Shown piece after piece: positions 11,034 to 18,382 of a stretch of 64,000 bases of DNA. Positions within the stretch are counted from its first letter, which is position 1. Every line of letters starts with the position of its first letter. The stretch spans positions 310,001-374,000 of the forward strand of contig JAHIQM010000016.1 in assembly GCA_018902545.1 (NCBI GenBank), read 5' to 3'. Position numbers and translations under genes: made by a program. Origin of the DNA: Pseudomonadota bacterium. Its GTDB lineage: Bacteria; Desulfobacterota; Desulfovibrionia; Desulfovibrionales; Desulfomicrobiaceae. A model generated the notes under the pieces. The model was given only the letters and a program-made list of their open reading frames with translations. It had not been told where the DNA came from and ran no database searches.

Positions 11034-12920
11034 ATGCCCACCAGCAAACAACAACTCAAAGCACTCATGTTCGATGCCGCCACCGGATTCTACCGGATGC
11101 AGCGCTACCGTGTCGGCGATTTTTTCGGCCCGGTGGATCTTGGGATTCATCTGGCCTTCAAGCACAACACCCTGACCATTGGCGCTGGCCTTTTCGCCGG
11201 ATCTGTATTCCCGGGGTCGAACAGACTCATTTTCAGCGGAATTTCCCCCTGCTGGCATGGCTTCTATATTTCGTCCATGGGCGGCGCGGCCCTGGTCTTC
11301 GACAACCTGGGCATCAACATGCTGAGCATCATGGGCAAGGCGCCTACCCCGTCCCTGCTCTACCTGAACCGAAGCCACGGGGAAGAAATTGAAATGGAGC
11401 TGCTCCCGGTCGCTCCCGAAGTGCTCTGGTGCCAGGGCAGGACAGGCGTCTATGCAGTCATGGAGGAAGCCCTGCGGATCTTCGGGCCTCGCTACGAAAA
11501 AGACCCGCGCGTGCTCGCCGTCGGCCCGGCATCGAGCACCACGGATTTTGCAGCCATCGCGTCCGCTCCGGTCAAGAAAGGCGTATTGACCTACGTGGAC
11601 ACCTGGGCCGGACGCGGCGGATTCGGCAGCAAGCTCTTTCAGGAGCACGGCATTATCGGCATCATCTATGGCGGCACCCATATTACCGAGGATGTGCTCG
11701 ATCGCTCCGTGGCCGATGAATGGTTCAAGAACAAATTCAATCAGCGCATGGCCGCCAAGGACATGGAAGTCACCACCAAATACCGCTATGATCCGAAACT
11801 CAAGACCGGCGGCACCTTTGGGGTCAATTACGCAGGCATGGACGGAGACATCCTGGCCTTCAACTACCGGACCATCGGCTGGACCCTGGAAGAGCGCAGG
11901 GACCTTCACCAGAGATTCATCCTGGATCACTACCTGAAGCAGTTCAACGAAGAGACGATCATACCCAAGCAGCAGAGCACCTGCGGTGAACCTTGCGCCG
12001 CCGTGTGCAAAAAAATGCACGGCAAATTCAAAAAAGACTACGAACCGTATCAGACCATGGGGCCACTCTGCGGCATCTTCGATCAACGGGCCGCGGAACA
12101 GCTCAACCACGAAGCCGACCGACTCGGCCTCGACGGCATATCGGCCGGAGGCATCCTGGCCTGGCTCATGGACTGCATGGATGAAGGGCTCATCGAACCT
12201 CATGAACTCGGGGTGGAAGCAAAACCGAGGTGGGACATGCAGGGCTTCGACGTGGTGAAGGATTCCATGCACAATGCTAAGCTCGGGATTGCCCTGCTTG
12301 AGCAGATGGTCAGCCCCTGCGGCAAGATCCCCCTCCAGTTCGGAGCCCGCAAGTTCGCACGCCGCCTGGCGCGGGAAAAGGGAAAACAGGTGCTCGACCG
12401 TTTCGTCTCCATCGGCTTCGCGCGGCAGGGATGGGTGGTTCCCAATCAGTACTGGACGCCAGGAGTGTTCTCACCCATGGCCATCATGGGCAAATACTAC
12501 ATGTACTACGGCCGGGATTTCCTGGAGCCGCGCGAACTTGGCCGCGAAAACGCACGCCGGATGCTTAAGGAACTGTCCCTTGACAACCTTGGTGTCTGCC
12601 GCTTCCATCGGGCCTGGGCCGAACAGCTCATGCCCGAGGCGGTGGAAAACATCTTTGGCTGCGGGGAGGAATTCACCCGCTCCATCAACATGACCGCCAG
12701 CCGTATAACCAGCCGCAATGCTTCCGTGTTCTGGGAGTCGGAACGCAACATCGACATGGTTCACACCTTTCTGAAAAACAAAAAACAGGAAGGACTCGAC
12801 AGCAAGGAACTCAACCAGTGGATCGAGTTTTTCGACCGGGACAAACACGCTGCGGCCTATGAGTTCTGGTACGAAATCCACAAAGGCGTTCATGAGATGC
12901 TTCGAGAATATCCAGTGTGA
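11034..12920 (+). CDS. aor: Aldehyde:ferredoxin oxidoreductase family (tungsten enzyme)
   Basis: 628 residues, the usual length for AOR. These enzymes oxidise aldehydes to acids with ferredoxin as acceptor, using a tungsten bis-pterin centre and one [4Fe-4S] cluster. The N-terminal domain (RLIFSGISPCWHG) binds pterin. Probable cluster ligands are C317, C321 and C325 (TCGEPCAAVC) plus C522 (LGVCRFH); the first spacing is x3 rather than the x2 of Pyrococcus AOR, which suggests a divergent subfamily. A good AAGGAG site precedes ATG 11034. It is monocistronic as seen here; the substrate is unknown. Confidence 0.88.
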   Translation: MPTSKQQLKALMFDAATGFYRMQRYRVGDFFGPVDLGIHLAFKHNTLTIGAGLFAGSVFPGSNRLIFSGISPCWHGFYISSMGGAALVFDNLGINMLSIMGKAPTPSLLYLNRSHGEEIEMELLPVAPEVLWCQGRTGVYAVMEEALRIFGPRYEKDPRVLAVGPASSTTDFAAIASAPVKKGVLTYVDTWAGRGGFGSKLFQEHGIIGIIYGGTHITEDVLDRSVADEWFKNKFNQRMAAKDMEVTTKYRYDPKLKTGGTFGVNYAGMDGDILAFNYRTIGWTLEERRDLHQRFILDHYLKQFNEETIIPKQQSTCGEPCAAVCKKMHGKFKKDYEPYQTMGPLCGIFDQRAAEQLNHEADRLGLDGISAGGILAWLMDCMDEGLIEPHELGVEAKPRWDMQGFDVVKDSMHNAKLGIALLEQMVSPCGKIPLQFGARKFARRLAREKGKQVLDRFVSIGFARQGWVVPNQYWTPGVFSPMAIMGKYYMYYGRDFLEPRELGRENARRMLKELSLDNLGVCRFHRAWAEQLMPEAVENIFGCGEEFTRSINMTASRITSRNASVFWESERNIDMVHTFLKNKKQEGLDSKELNQWIEFFDRDKHAAAYEFWYEIHKGVHEMLREYPV

Positions 12921-13010
12921 ATGGGATGATTCAGCCCTGGAAATAATGGAAATATATCGACCAGCGGAAGATACAGTTCTCGCAAAACGCGTTACGCCCA
13001 AAATTTAAGC

Positions 13011-13045
13011 AAAAAAGAGCCCGTACCAGCAAAAGGGTACGGGCT
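13011..13045 (-). terminator. Rho-independent terminator for the permease operon
   Basis: A perfect 10-bp inverted repeat (13018-13027 with 13036-13045). On the minus strand it is followed by a T run (complement of AAAAAA at 13011-13016). It lies just beyond the stop of the small thioredoxin-like gene at 13067 and would end that minus-strand operon. Confidence 0.8.
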
Positions 13046-13066
13046 TCTCCGTAAACTTCCAAATCT

Positions 13067-13300
13067 CTAGCTGCTCAGAATTTTTTTCAATTCATCGACA
13101 GTCGGCACTTTGCCGACAAGCTTGAGTTCTCCGTCCACGACCAGCCCCGGGGTCATCATCACGCCGTAAGCCATGATCTGGTTCACGTCCGTGACCTTCT
13201 CGATCTCATACGCTAGGCTCAGGGAGTCCGCCGCAGTCTTGACGGCCTCCGTCAGTTTCACACACTTGGGGCACCCGGTGCCCAGGATCTGAATCTTCAT
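13067..13300 (-). CDS. Small thioredoxin-like protein (CPKC)
   Basis: 77 residues, minimal thioredoxin/glutaredoxin-like fold: strand MKIQILG, active site CPKC (C10, C13), helix, and a probable cis-proline at MMTPGLVVDG. Proteins of this type (MTH895-like) often accompany ArsR regulators and permeases in arsenic islands, where they may deliver thiols or bind the metalloid. It follows the permease gene by 30 bp in an arsR-permease-trx operon. A similar protein is encoded at 15673 in the divergent unit. Confidence 0.85.
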   Translation of the reverse strand: MKIQILGTGCPKCVKLTEAVKTAADSLSLAYEIEKVTDVNQIMAYGVMMTPGLVVDGELKLVGKVPTVDELKKILSS

Positions 13301-13330
13301 AGTTCCTCCGTATTAAGTTCGATGGGCTGC

Positions 13331-14632
13331 TCAGCCCCAGATTGATCCGTAAAAAAGACCCGAAAACGTGGCCATGACAATGACCAGCGCCACAAAGACG
13401 GCCGTCTTCTTCACGCCCATGATGCTGTTGATGACCAGCATGTTAGGCAGGCTGAGCGCCGGGCCGGCAAGAAGCAGGGCCAGGGCCGGGCCTTTGCCCA
13501 TGCCTGCGCCGATGAGGCCCTGCAGGATGGGCACCTCGGTCAGGGTGGCAAAATACATGAAGGCACCGGCAAAAGAGGCGAAGAAGTTGGCCCAGAGCGA
13601 ATTGCCGCCCACGGCCCCGGCCACCCATTCCGAGGGGATGAGACCTTCGTTGCCCACGCGGCCCAGCAGCGCCCCGGCGACGAGCACACCAAAGAGCAGC
13701 AGCGGCAGGATCTGCTTGGCAAAACCCCAGGAAGACGAAAACCAGTCCCCGACCTCGCCGTCGTCGGTACTGGTGAAGGCGGACAGCCCGATGACGCCGG
13801 CCGTGAAGGCCAGCAGGGGCATCTCGGGAAAAACGAGCGCGAGCAGAACGACGGGCACGGCCGCGACGCCGACCTTCCAGACCTTCACGCCGAACCAGGC
13901 CACGAGCATGGCACCCAGGGCTACGGAAAAAGCCGAGGTCAATATCCACTTGGCATTAAAGATGCCCGCCCACAGCCCGGAATCGGTCTGCGGAGCGCCC
14001 CAGTTGGCGAAAACAAGGATGCCGACCATGGATGCGAAATAGAGGGCGTTCTGCCACAGGGGGCGTTTCACTTCCTCTTCCAGCACGGCCATCTGCATGA
14101 CCTGGCGTTCGGCCTCTTCCTTGCGGAAAATAAAGTGCATCGAAAGGCCGATGATTACGCTGAAAATGATAGCCCCCACGGCGCGGGCGATGCCCATTTC
14201 AGGACCGAGAATACGCGCAGTCATGACGATGGCCAGCACGTTGATGGCCGGGCCGGAGTAGAGAAACGCGCAGGCCGGGCCAAGCCCTGCGCCCATGCGG
14301 TAGATACCGGCAAAAAGCGGCAGCACCGTGCAGGAGCAGACGGCCAGGATGGTGCCCGAAACCGAGGCCACGCCGTAGGCCATGACTTTTTTGGCCTTGG
14401 CTCCCAGGTACTTCATCACCGCCCCTTGGCTGACAAAGACCGAAATGGCTCCGGCAATGAAGAAGGCCGGAATCAGGCACAGCAGCACATGCTCCTGGGC
14501 GTACCATTTGACGAGGTGAAACGCTTCGAGAATGGCATTGTCAAAGCGCGGCAAACCGACGGGCAGATAAAAACAGGCCAGGAATACGACCACAATAATG
14601 GCCAGCGGCTTCCACTCTTCTTTCCAGTTCAT
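13331..14632 (-). CDS. ArsP/DUF318-type permease
   Basis: 433 residues, about ten hydrophobic segments. The family signature is present: CSCTVLPLFAGIYRMGAGLG (about residues 100-120) and LYSGPAINVLAI, repeated in diverged form near the C-terminus (LLLAGPALSLPNML). DUF318 permeases include ArsP, an exporter of trivalent organoarsenicals, but many members are unassigned. The place behind an ArsR with a CVC metal site and ahead of a thioredoxin-like gene supports export of an arsenic or thiol-metalloid species. The exact substrate is inference. Confidence 0.85.
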   Translation of the reverse strand: MNWKEEWKPLAIIVVVFLACFYLPVGLPRFDNAILEAFHLVKWYAQEHVLLCLIPAFFIAGAISVFVSQGAVMKYLGAKAKKVMAYGVASVSGTILAVCSCTVLPLFAGIYRMGAGLGPACAFLYSGPAINVLAIVMTARILGPEMGIARAVGAIIFSVIIGLSMHFIFRKEEAERQVMQMAVLEEEVKRPLWQNALYFASMVGILVFANWGAPQTDSGLWAGIFNAKWILTSAFSVALGAMLVAWFGVKVWKVGVAAVPVVLLALVFPEMPLLAFTAGVIGLSAFTSTDDGEVGDWFSSSWGFAKQILPLLLFGVLVAGALLGRVGNEGLIPSEWVAGAVGGNSLWANFFASFAGAFMYFATLTEVPILQGLIGAGMGKGPALALLLAGPALSLPNMLVINSIMGVKKTAVFVALVIVMATFSGLFYGSIWG

Positions 14633-14641
14633 GACAAACCC

Positions 14642-14986
14642 CTACTTGTTTTGTGGCCGGTCCGAGAGGCCGGTCATTGAAAGATGCTCCTTTGCGCGTG
14701 CGGACAGCACGGCCTCCACGCAATGGATGAAATTCAAAACGCACGGGACCTTGAGGCTGTAATACACCTGCTTACCTCTTTTGTCGTCCTGCACGATACC
14801 TGCCTGCTTAAGTACGGTCAGGTGCTTGGACACGGTGGAAAAATCCGCGTCGATGAGCTCCGCGAATTCGCAAACGCACTTCTCCCCCGATTCAAGGTGC
14901 TCCACCATCCACAATCGGGTCGGATGAGCCAGAGCCTTGAGCACTGCGGCCTTGGCCTCAAAGAATTTCTTGTCTTCAGCTTTCAT
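14642..14986 (-). CDS. arsR: ArsR-family repressor with CVC motif
   Basis: About 114 residues from ATG 14986 (MKAEDKKFFEAKA), a GGGG-containing Shine-Dalgarno upstream. Winged helix-turn-helix: ALAHPTRLWMVEHL, then DFSTVSKHLTVLKQAG (recognition helix), then the wing KRGKQVYYSL. CVC at the start of the sensing helix (EKCVCEFAELI) matches the As(III)-binding ELCVCDL motif of classical ArsR. It probably represses its own arsR-permease-trx operon. Its paralogue at 15153 is transcribed divergently. Confidence 0.88.
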   Translation of the reverse strand: MKAEDKKFFEAKAAVLKALAHPTRLWMVEHLESGEKCVCEFAELIDADFSTVSKHLTVLKQAGIVQDDKRGKQVYYSLKVPCVLNFIHCVEAVLSARAKEHLSMTGLSDRPQNK

Positions 14987-14997
14987 GTGTACCCCTT

Positions 14998-15011
14998 CAT
15001 TTGCACAAATG
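14998..15011. promoter_or_regulatory. Candidate ArsR operator (minus-strand unit)
   Basis: Inverted repeat CATTTG-CA-CAAATG (6-bp arms) 12 bases upstream of the arsR start at 14986. Its position over the leader suits a repressor site for that unit. No -10/-35 pair was assigned. Confidence 0.4.
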
Positions 15012-15100
15012 ACCAAATATGCAAGCTTGTCGGGTTCGTCAATAGCAAAACACGAATTTGGCGATATTTTTCATTTCTGACGAAATTACACGGAAAATAA

Positions 15101-15135
15101 TTGACGCGGGAAACGCTTGGCAATATTGCCAAGCG
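15101..15135 (+). promoter_or_regulatory. Promoter with a perfect 22-bp palindromic operator
   Basis: TTGACG (15101-15106) with a 17-bp spacer to TATTGC (15124-15129) forms a plausible sigma-70 promoter for the arsR at 15153. The perfect palindrome CGCTTGGCAATATTGCCAAGCG (15114-15135, broken here as CGCTTGGCAAT and its complement) covers the -10 region, so a bound dimer would block RNA polymerase. I take it as the operator of the adjacent ArsR protein. Confidence 0.65.
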
Positions 15136-15152
15136 AAAATTCGAGGACAACC

Positions 15153-15473
15153 ATGCTCATGCATTTGCCCCCCACCCGGGAAGACTTTGAGGCCCGCGCC
15201 CGGGTCATGAAGGCCCTGGCCCACCCGACAAGGCTCATGATGATCGAGGAGCTTTCGCGCGGCGAGCGCTGCGTGCGCGACTTGCGCGATCTCGCGGACT
15301 GCGACCTGTCCACGGTCTCAAAGCACCTCTCGCTCCTCAAAGACGCGGGCATGGTGGAGGACGAGAAACGCGGCAAGCAGGTCTACTACCGTCTGCGCGT
15401 GCCCTGTGTGCTGAATTTCTTTCACTGCCTGGACTCGGTGCTCACCGCCAGGGACAGGCTGACAGGCCTTTGA
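15153..15473 (+). CDS. ArsR-family repressor (second, divergent)
   Basis: About 106 residues from ATG 15153 (MLMHLPPTREDFE), GAGG upstream. It is close in sequence to the ArsR at 14986 (ALAHPTRLMMIEEL, STVSKHLSLLKDAGMVEDEKRGKQVYY), but the sensing motif is CVRDL rather than CVC, so only one of the two cysteines remains; others are C-terminal (PCVLNFFHC). It may sense a different ligand. It heads a plus-strand unit with thioredoxin-like genes and ccdA. Its last codons and stop lie within a long inverted-repeat element. Confidence 0.85.
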   Translation: MLMHLPPTREDFEARARVMKALAHPTRLMMIEELSRGERCVRDLRDLADCDLSTVSKHLSLLKDAGMVEDEKRGKQVYYRLRVPCVLNFFHCLDSVLTARDRLTGL

Positions 15474-15587
15474 AAAACGGCGATCTGCTGCGTCAGCGAA
15501 TAAATCCAGACCGCTTATGTATTCGCAATACACCGAACGTCCTGGATTTTTTCGCTTCCTTGCATCTCACCATTTTTGAAAGGCCTG
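15463..15587. repeat. Long imperfect inverted-repeat element
   Basis: Arms of about 46 bases (15463-15509 and 15542-15587) begin CAGGCCTTT and end ATCCAG in both copies when one is reverse-complemented, with scattered mismatches. The centre contains TATTCGCAATAC. The transcript would fold into a long hairpin. The left arm supplies the last codons and stop of the arsR gene. It looks like a dispersed, MITE-like or REP-type element; other copies would have to be sought in the genome. Confidence 0.65.
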
Positions 15588-15672
15588 CAAATTAGAATTT
15601 TTTATGTCAGTCATGTGTAGACTGATTCTTGGCCTAAAGGCCAATCAAACTTCAACCGTTTACGGAGCTGTC

Positions 15673-15909
15673 ATGAAAAAAGTTCACGTCATGGGCCCTG
15701 GCTGCCCCAAGTGCACCGAGACCTTCAAGATCGTCGAAACGGCCATTGCTGAAACCGGCGTGGAAGCAAGCCTCGAAAAAGTCACGGACTTCACCGAGAT
15801 CGCCAAATTCGGCGTGTTCACCACCCCTGCCGTGGCCGTGGATGGCACGGTCAAGGTCATGGGCAAGGTGCCCAAGAAGGCCGACGTAGTGGCCTGGCTG
15901 ACCGCCTAG
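15673..15909 (+). CDS. Small thioredoxin-like protein (CPKC)
   Basis: 78 residues from ATG 15673 (MKKVHVMGPGCPKC). Same minimal fold as the protein at 13067: CPKC active site, helix, then VFTTPAVAVDG with a probable cis-proline. It is cytoplasmic, as there is no signal peptide. It lies after the arsR at 15153 and before a periplasmic thioredoxin and CcdA, so it may be the cytosolic electron donor or thiol carrier of that chain. Confidence 0.85.
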   Translation: MKKVHVMGPGCPKCTETFKIVETAIAETGVEASLEKVTDFTEIAKFGVFTTPAVAVDGTVKVMGKVPKKADVVAWLTA

Positions 15910-16026
15910 CACCTCCCGATCACCGCGCATCTTTGTTTTCCGGACTGATTCCGGCCCGATTCCGACCAGGATGCGCCGCCTTGAACAACCCGATCCCAAA
16001 TGGTCCCTTTCACCGAGGTTTGTTGC

Positions 16027-16413
16027 ATGAAAATCCTTCGCCTTCTCCTCACCATTGCGTTCCTGGCCACGGCTTCGCAGGCCCTGGCCGCGCCTTCACC
16101 GCTCATTTCCGGTGACCCCCAGGAAGTCCCCCTCAAGGGCATGGTCACCATGGTTGATATCGGGGCCAAGGCCTGCCTCCCCTGCAAGATGATGATCCCG
16201 ATCATTGAATCTCTGTCCGAAGAATACGAGGGCCGGGCCGGCATCGTATTCATTGATGTCTGGAAAAACCCGAATGAAACTGAAAAATTCGGCGTCAGGG
16301 TCATCCCGACCCAGATCTTCTATGACAAGGATGGCAAAGAGGTCATGCGCCATGAAGGCTATATTTCCAAAGAAGACATCATCAAAATTCTGACCAAGCT
16401 GGGAGTTGAGTGA
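16027..16413 (+). CDS. Periplasmic thioredoxin-like protein
   Basis: 128 residues from ATG 16027 (MKILRLLLTIAFLATA), with a signal peptide ending near ALAA. The mature domain has the active site CLPC (GAKACLPCKMM), a helix, FIDVWKNP, and VIPTQIFYDKDG with the cis-proline, like TlpA/thioredoxin proteins. It probably reduces disulfides or metalloid-thiol adducts in the periplasm, with electrons from the CcdA-like protein encoded directly after it (stop and start overlap, TGATG). Confidence 0.88.
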   Translation: MKILRLLLTIAFLATASQALAAPSPLISGDPQEVPLKGMVTMVDIGAKACLPCKMMIPIIESLSEEYEGRAGIVFIDVWKNPNETEKFGVRVIPTQIFYDKDGKEVMRHEGYISKEDIIKILTKLGVE

Positions 16414-17117
16414 TGGACCAGTTTCTGATCCTCATCCACCAGTGGATGGGGTCCGGACTGGCCTTGGCGGCTCTGGGCTGCTTCTTGTGGGGGATGGTCA
16501 GCGTGCTCTTCAGCCCCTGTCACCTGGCCTCCATCCCCCTGATCGTGGGCTATGTGGCCGGGCAGGACAAACTGGTGGAAGGACGGCAGGCCGCGCTCTA
16601 CGCGGGCCTCTTCACCTTTGGCCTGTTCCTGACCATCGCCGCCATCGGCGTGATCTGCGCCCTGCTTGGCCGGATGCTCGGAGACGTGGGCCCCTACTGG
16701 ACCATCGTCGTCGGGCTCATCCTGTTGTGGGTGGCCATGGACATGCTGGGGGTGTCCAAGTGCTCCATGGGCGGCAACCTCATGGGCCGCTTCAAACTGC
16801 GCGGCATGAGCGGGGCCTTTTTGCTCGGCCTGGCCTACGGAATCCTGTCGGGCTCCTGCACTTTTGGCTTCATCGCGCCCATCCTGGCCATCATCACGGT
16901 GCAGGAAAAGATCATGACCGGCATCATGCTCATCGTCCTCTTCGGCCTTGGGCACTGCATCCCCATCGTCATCGCTGGCAGCTCCACCGCCCTGGTGCGC
17001 CGCCTCATGGCCAACGCCTCCTGGCAGCGCGGCGGCACGGCTTTCCGCCGCATTGCCGGAATCCTCATTGGTCTCATGGGCGTCTACTTCATCGCCCGCC
17101 CGTTCCTGCCCGTCTGA
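16413..17117 (+). CDS. CcdA/DsbD-type transmembrane thiol transporter
   Basis: About 234 residues, six membrane helices. CcdA proteins carry electrons from cytosolic thioredoxin to periplasmic thioredoxins through two membrane cysteines. Here one is in FSPCHLASIPLIVGY and the other in LSGSCTFGFIAPIL, at the expected pseudo-symmetric positions. The preceding gene encodes its likely periplasmic partner. The stop codon lies inside the first unit of a 14-bp tandem array. GTG 16410 is an alternative start. Confidence 0.9.
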   Translation: MDQFLILIHQWMGSGLALAALGCFLWGMVSVLFSPCHLASIPLIVGYVAGQDKLVEGRQAALYAGLFTFGLFLTIAAIGVICALLGRMLGDVGPYWTIVVGLILLWVAMDMLGVSKCSMGGNLMGRFKLRGMSGAFLLGLAYGILSGSCTFGFIAPILAIITVQEKIMTGIMLIVLFGLGHCIPIVIAGSSTALVRRLMANASWQRGGTAFRRIAGILIGLMGVYFIARPFLPV

Positions 17118-17233
17118 ACAGCCTGGCCTGAACATCCCGGCCTGAACATCCTGGCCTGAACATCCTGGCCTGAACATCCTGGCCTGAACATCCTGGCCTG
17201 AACATCCTGGCCTGAACATCCCGACCTGAAAAG
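17114..17233. repeat. Tandem array of eight 14-bp units
   Basis: Units of CTGAACATCCTGGC start at 17114, 17128, 17142, 17156, 17170, 17184, 17198 and 17212, with a partial ninth unit at 17226. Units 3-7 are identical; units 1, 2 and 8 differ by one or two bases. The first unit contains the ccdA stop codon (TGA 17115-17117). The array ends directly before a terminator hairpin. It looks like a slippage-prone minisatellite in the 3' untranslated region. Confidence 0.95.
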
Positions 17234-17264
17234 ATCTTGTCTTTCATTGGACAAGATTTTTTTT
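17234..17264 (+). terminator. Rho-independent terminator after ccdA
   Basis: Perfect 8-bp stem (ATCTTGTC 17234-17241, GACAAGAT 17250-17257), 8-base loop and a run of eight T (17257-17264). It separates the arsR-trx-ccdA unit from the respiratory operon promoter that begins five bases later. Confidence 0.9.
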
Positions 17265-17268
17265 CGCA

Positions 17269-17296
17269 TTGACATATCCACCTATACGGATATGAA
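17269..17296 (+). promoter_or_regulatory. Promoter/operator of the molybdoenzyme operon
   Basis: TTGACA (17269-17274), 16-bp spacer, TATGAA (17291-17296). An inverted repeat CATATCC (17273-17279) - 8 bp - GGATATG (17288-17294) overlaps both hexamers. The same hexamers, arms and spacing recur at 25035-25062 ahead of the arsR that heads the acr3-arsC cluster. I infer that this ArsR represses both promoters. Confidence 0.7.
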
Positions 17297-17623
17297 AGAA
17301 TAATGTTTGGATTCGAACCTTCGGCTAAACGCCGGATTTCCATCTCCGCCAACACGTTGGCGTCCAAGAAAGTTACCTTTTTTTCTCAAAAAGATAACCC
17401 CTCCTATACATCAGCCACACCTCCTCGCAACGCATTGTCGTTAGCGCACACAAAGCAAAACACTCTTCAAAAATACAAAATCAATAAGCAGTTCCTGAAT
17501 CCATTTTTTTTGGATATGGACCTTACTATCCCCCATCGACCAAATCAAAGGAGGGTTTTCACAGCGCCACAAACATAATCTCCCGCCATCGAATCCCAGC
17601 GCAACTCAACGGAGGAGAATACA
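17297..17623 (+). other. Long untranslated leader of the molybdoenzyme operon
   Basis: About 330 bases, richer in A and T than the flanks. It contains an inverted repeat CGCCAAC-AC-GTTGGCG at 17347-17362, a possible second regulator site or RNA hairpin. A 91-codon open frame from 17303 has no ribosome-binding site and looks non-coding. The GGAGGAG site for the first gene lies at the 3' end. Confidence 0.5.
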
Positions 17624-18373
17624 ATGAGGATCCTGCCCAAGGAAGACTTGCTGGTGCGCATGCAGCGCGATCTCGCCCGCTCCCTGGCCGGCGATCATGC
17701 GTCCATCAAATGGGCCATGGTCATCGACCTGGCCAAATGCGTCGGCTGCCATGCCTGCACCGTGGCCTGCGTGGCCGAGAACAAACTTCCGCCCGGCGTG
17801 GTCTACCGCCCGGTGACGGAAGAAGAAATCGGCACCTACCCCAACGTTCGTCGTCGGTTCGTGCCCCGGCCCTGCCTGCAGTGCCAGAACCCACCCTGCG
17901 TCAAGGTCTGTCCGGTGACGGCCACCTACAAGGACGCCCAAGGCATCACCGTCATGGACTACGACCGCTGCATCGGCTGCCGCTACTGTCTGGTGGCCTG
18001 TCCCTACGCGGCCAGGACCTCGGATTTCGGCGAGTGGTACACCAAGGGCACGCCCGAAGAACCGGGCAAGATCGTCGGCAGAAACGCCTGCGCCGACAGC
18101 TATGAGCGGCAACCGGCCATGGAATACGGCAAAGAATGGCCCGAAAGGGGACGCAGCTCGCCCGTCGGCAACGCCCGAAAATGCCATTTCTGCAAGCACC
18201 GCCTGGCTGAGGGCATGCTCCCGGCCTGTGTGACCACCTGTATCGGCCGCGCCACCTTTTTCGGCAACCGCAACGACCCGGAAAGCCTCATCTCGGAACT
18301 CCTGGCCGACCCGCGGGTCTTTGTCCTCAAGCCGGAACTGACCACCAAACCGGCCGTGTACTACCTGAAGTAA
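17624..18373 (+). CDS. Four-cluster ferredoxin subunit of a molybdopterin respiratory reductase
   Basis: 249 residues, Psr/Ttr/ArrB-like electron-transfer subunit with four [4Fe-4S] cysteine groups: [11 protein letters not shown] (about residue 39), [26 protein letters not shown] and [20 protein letters not shown]. It has no Tat signal, so it is probably carried out with the catalytic subunit. It would pass electrons between the NrfD quinone site and the molybdoenzyme. It is the first gene of the operon, preceded by a good GGAGGAG site; the next gene starts 9 bases after its stop. Confidence 0.9.
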   Translation: MRILPKEDLLVRMQRDLARSLAGDHASIKWAMVIDLAKCVGCHACTVACVAENKLPPGVVYRPVTEEEIGTYPNVRRRFVPRPCLQCQNPPCVKVCPVTATYKDAQGITVMDYDRCIGCRYCLVACPYAARTSDFGEWYTKGTPEEPGKIVGRNACADSYERQPAMEYGKEWPERGRSSPVGNARKCHFCKHRLAEGMLPACVTTCIGRATFFGNRNDPESLISELLADPRVFVLKPELTTKPAVYYLK

Positions 18374-18382
18374 GGAGGCCCC

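Noticed and set aside
17114-17233. Possible CRISPR array or coding repeat protein on the minus strand
   Set aside because: Units are 14 bases with no spacers, so it is a simple tandem repeat. The minus-strand frame with a repeated MFRPGCSGQDVQAR pattern is only a by-product of the unit length.
17303-17578. 91-codon frame upstream of the ferredoxin-subunit gene
   Set aside because: No ribosome-binding site, no recognisable motif, and it fills an A/T-rich leader. Treated as untranslated.
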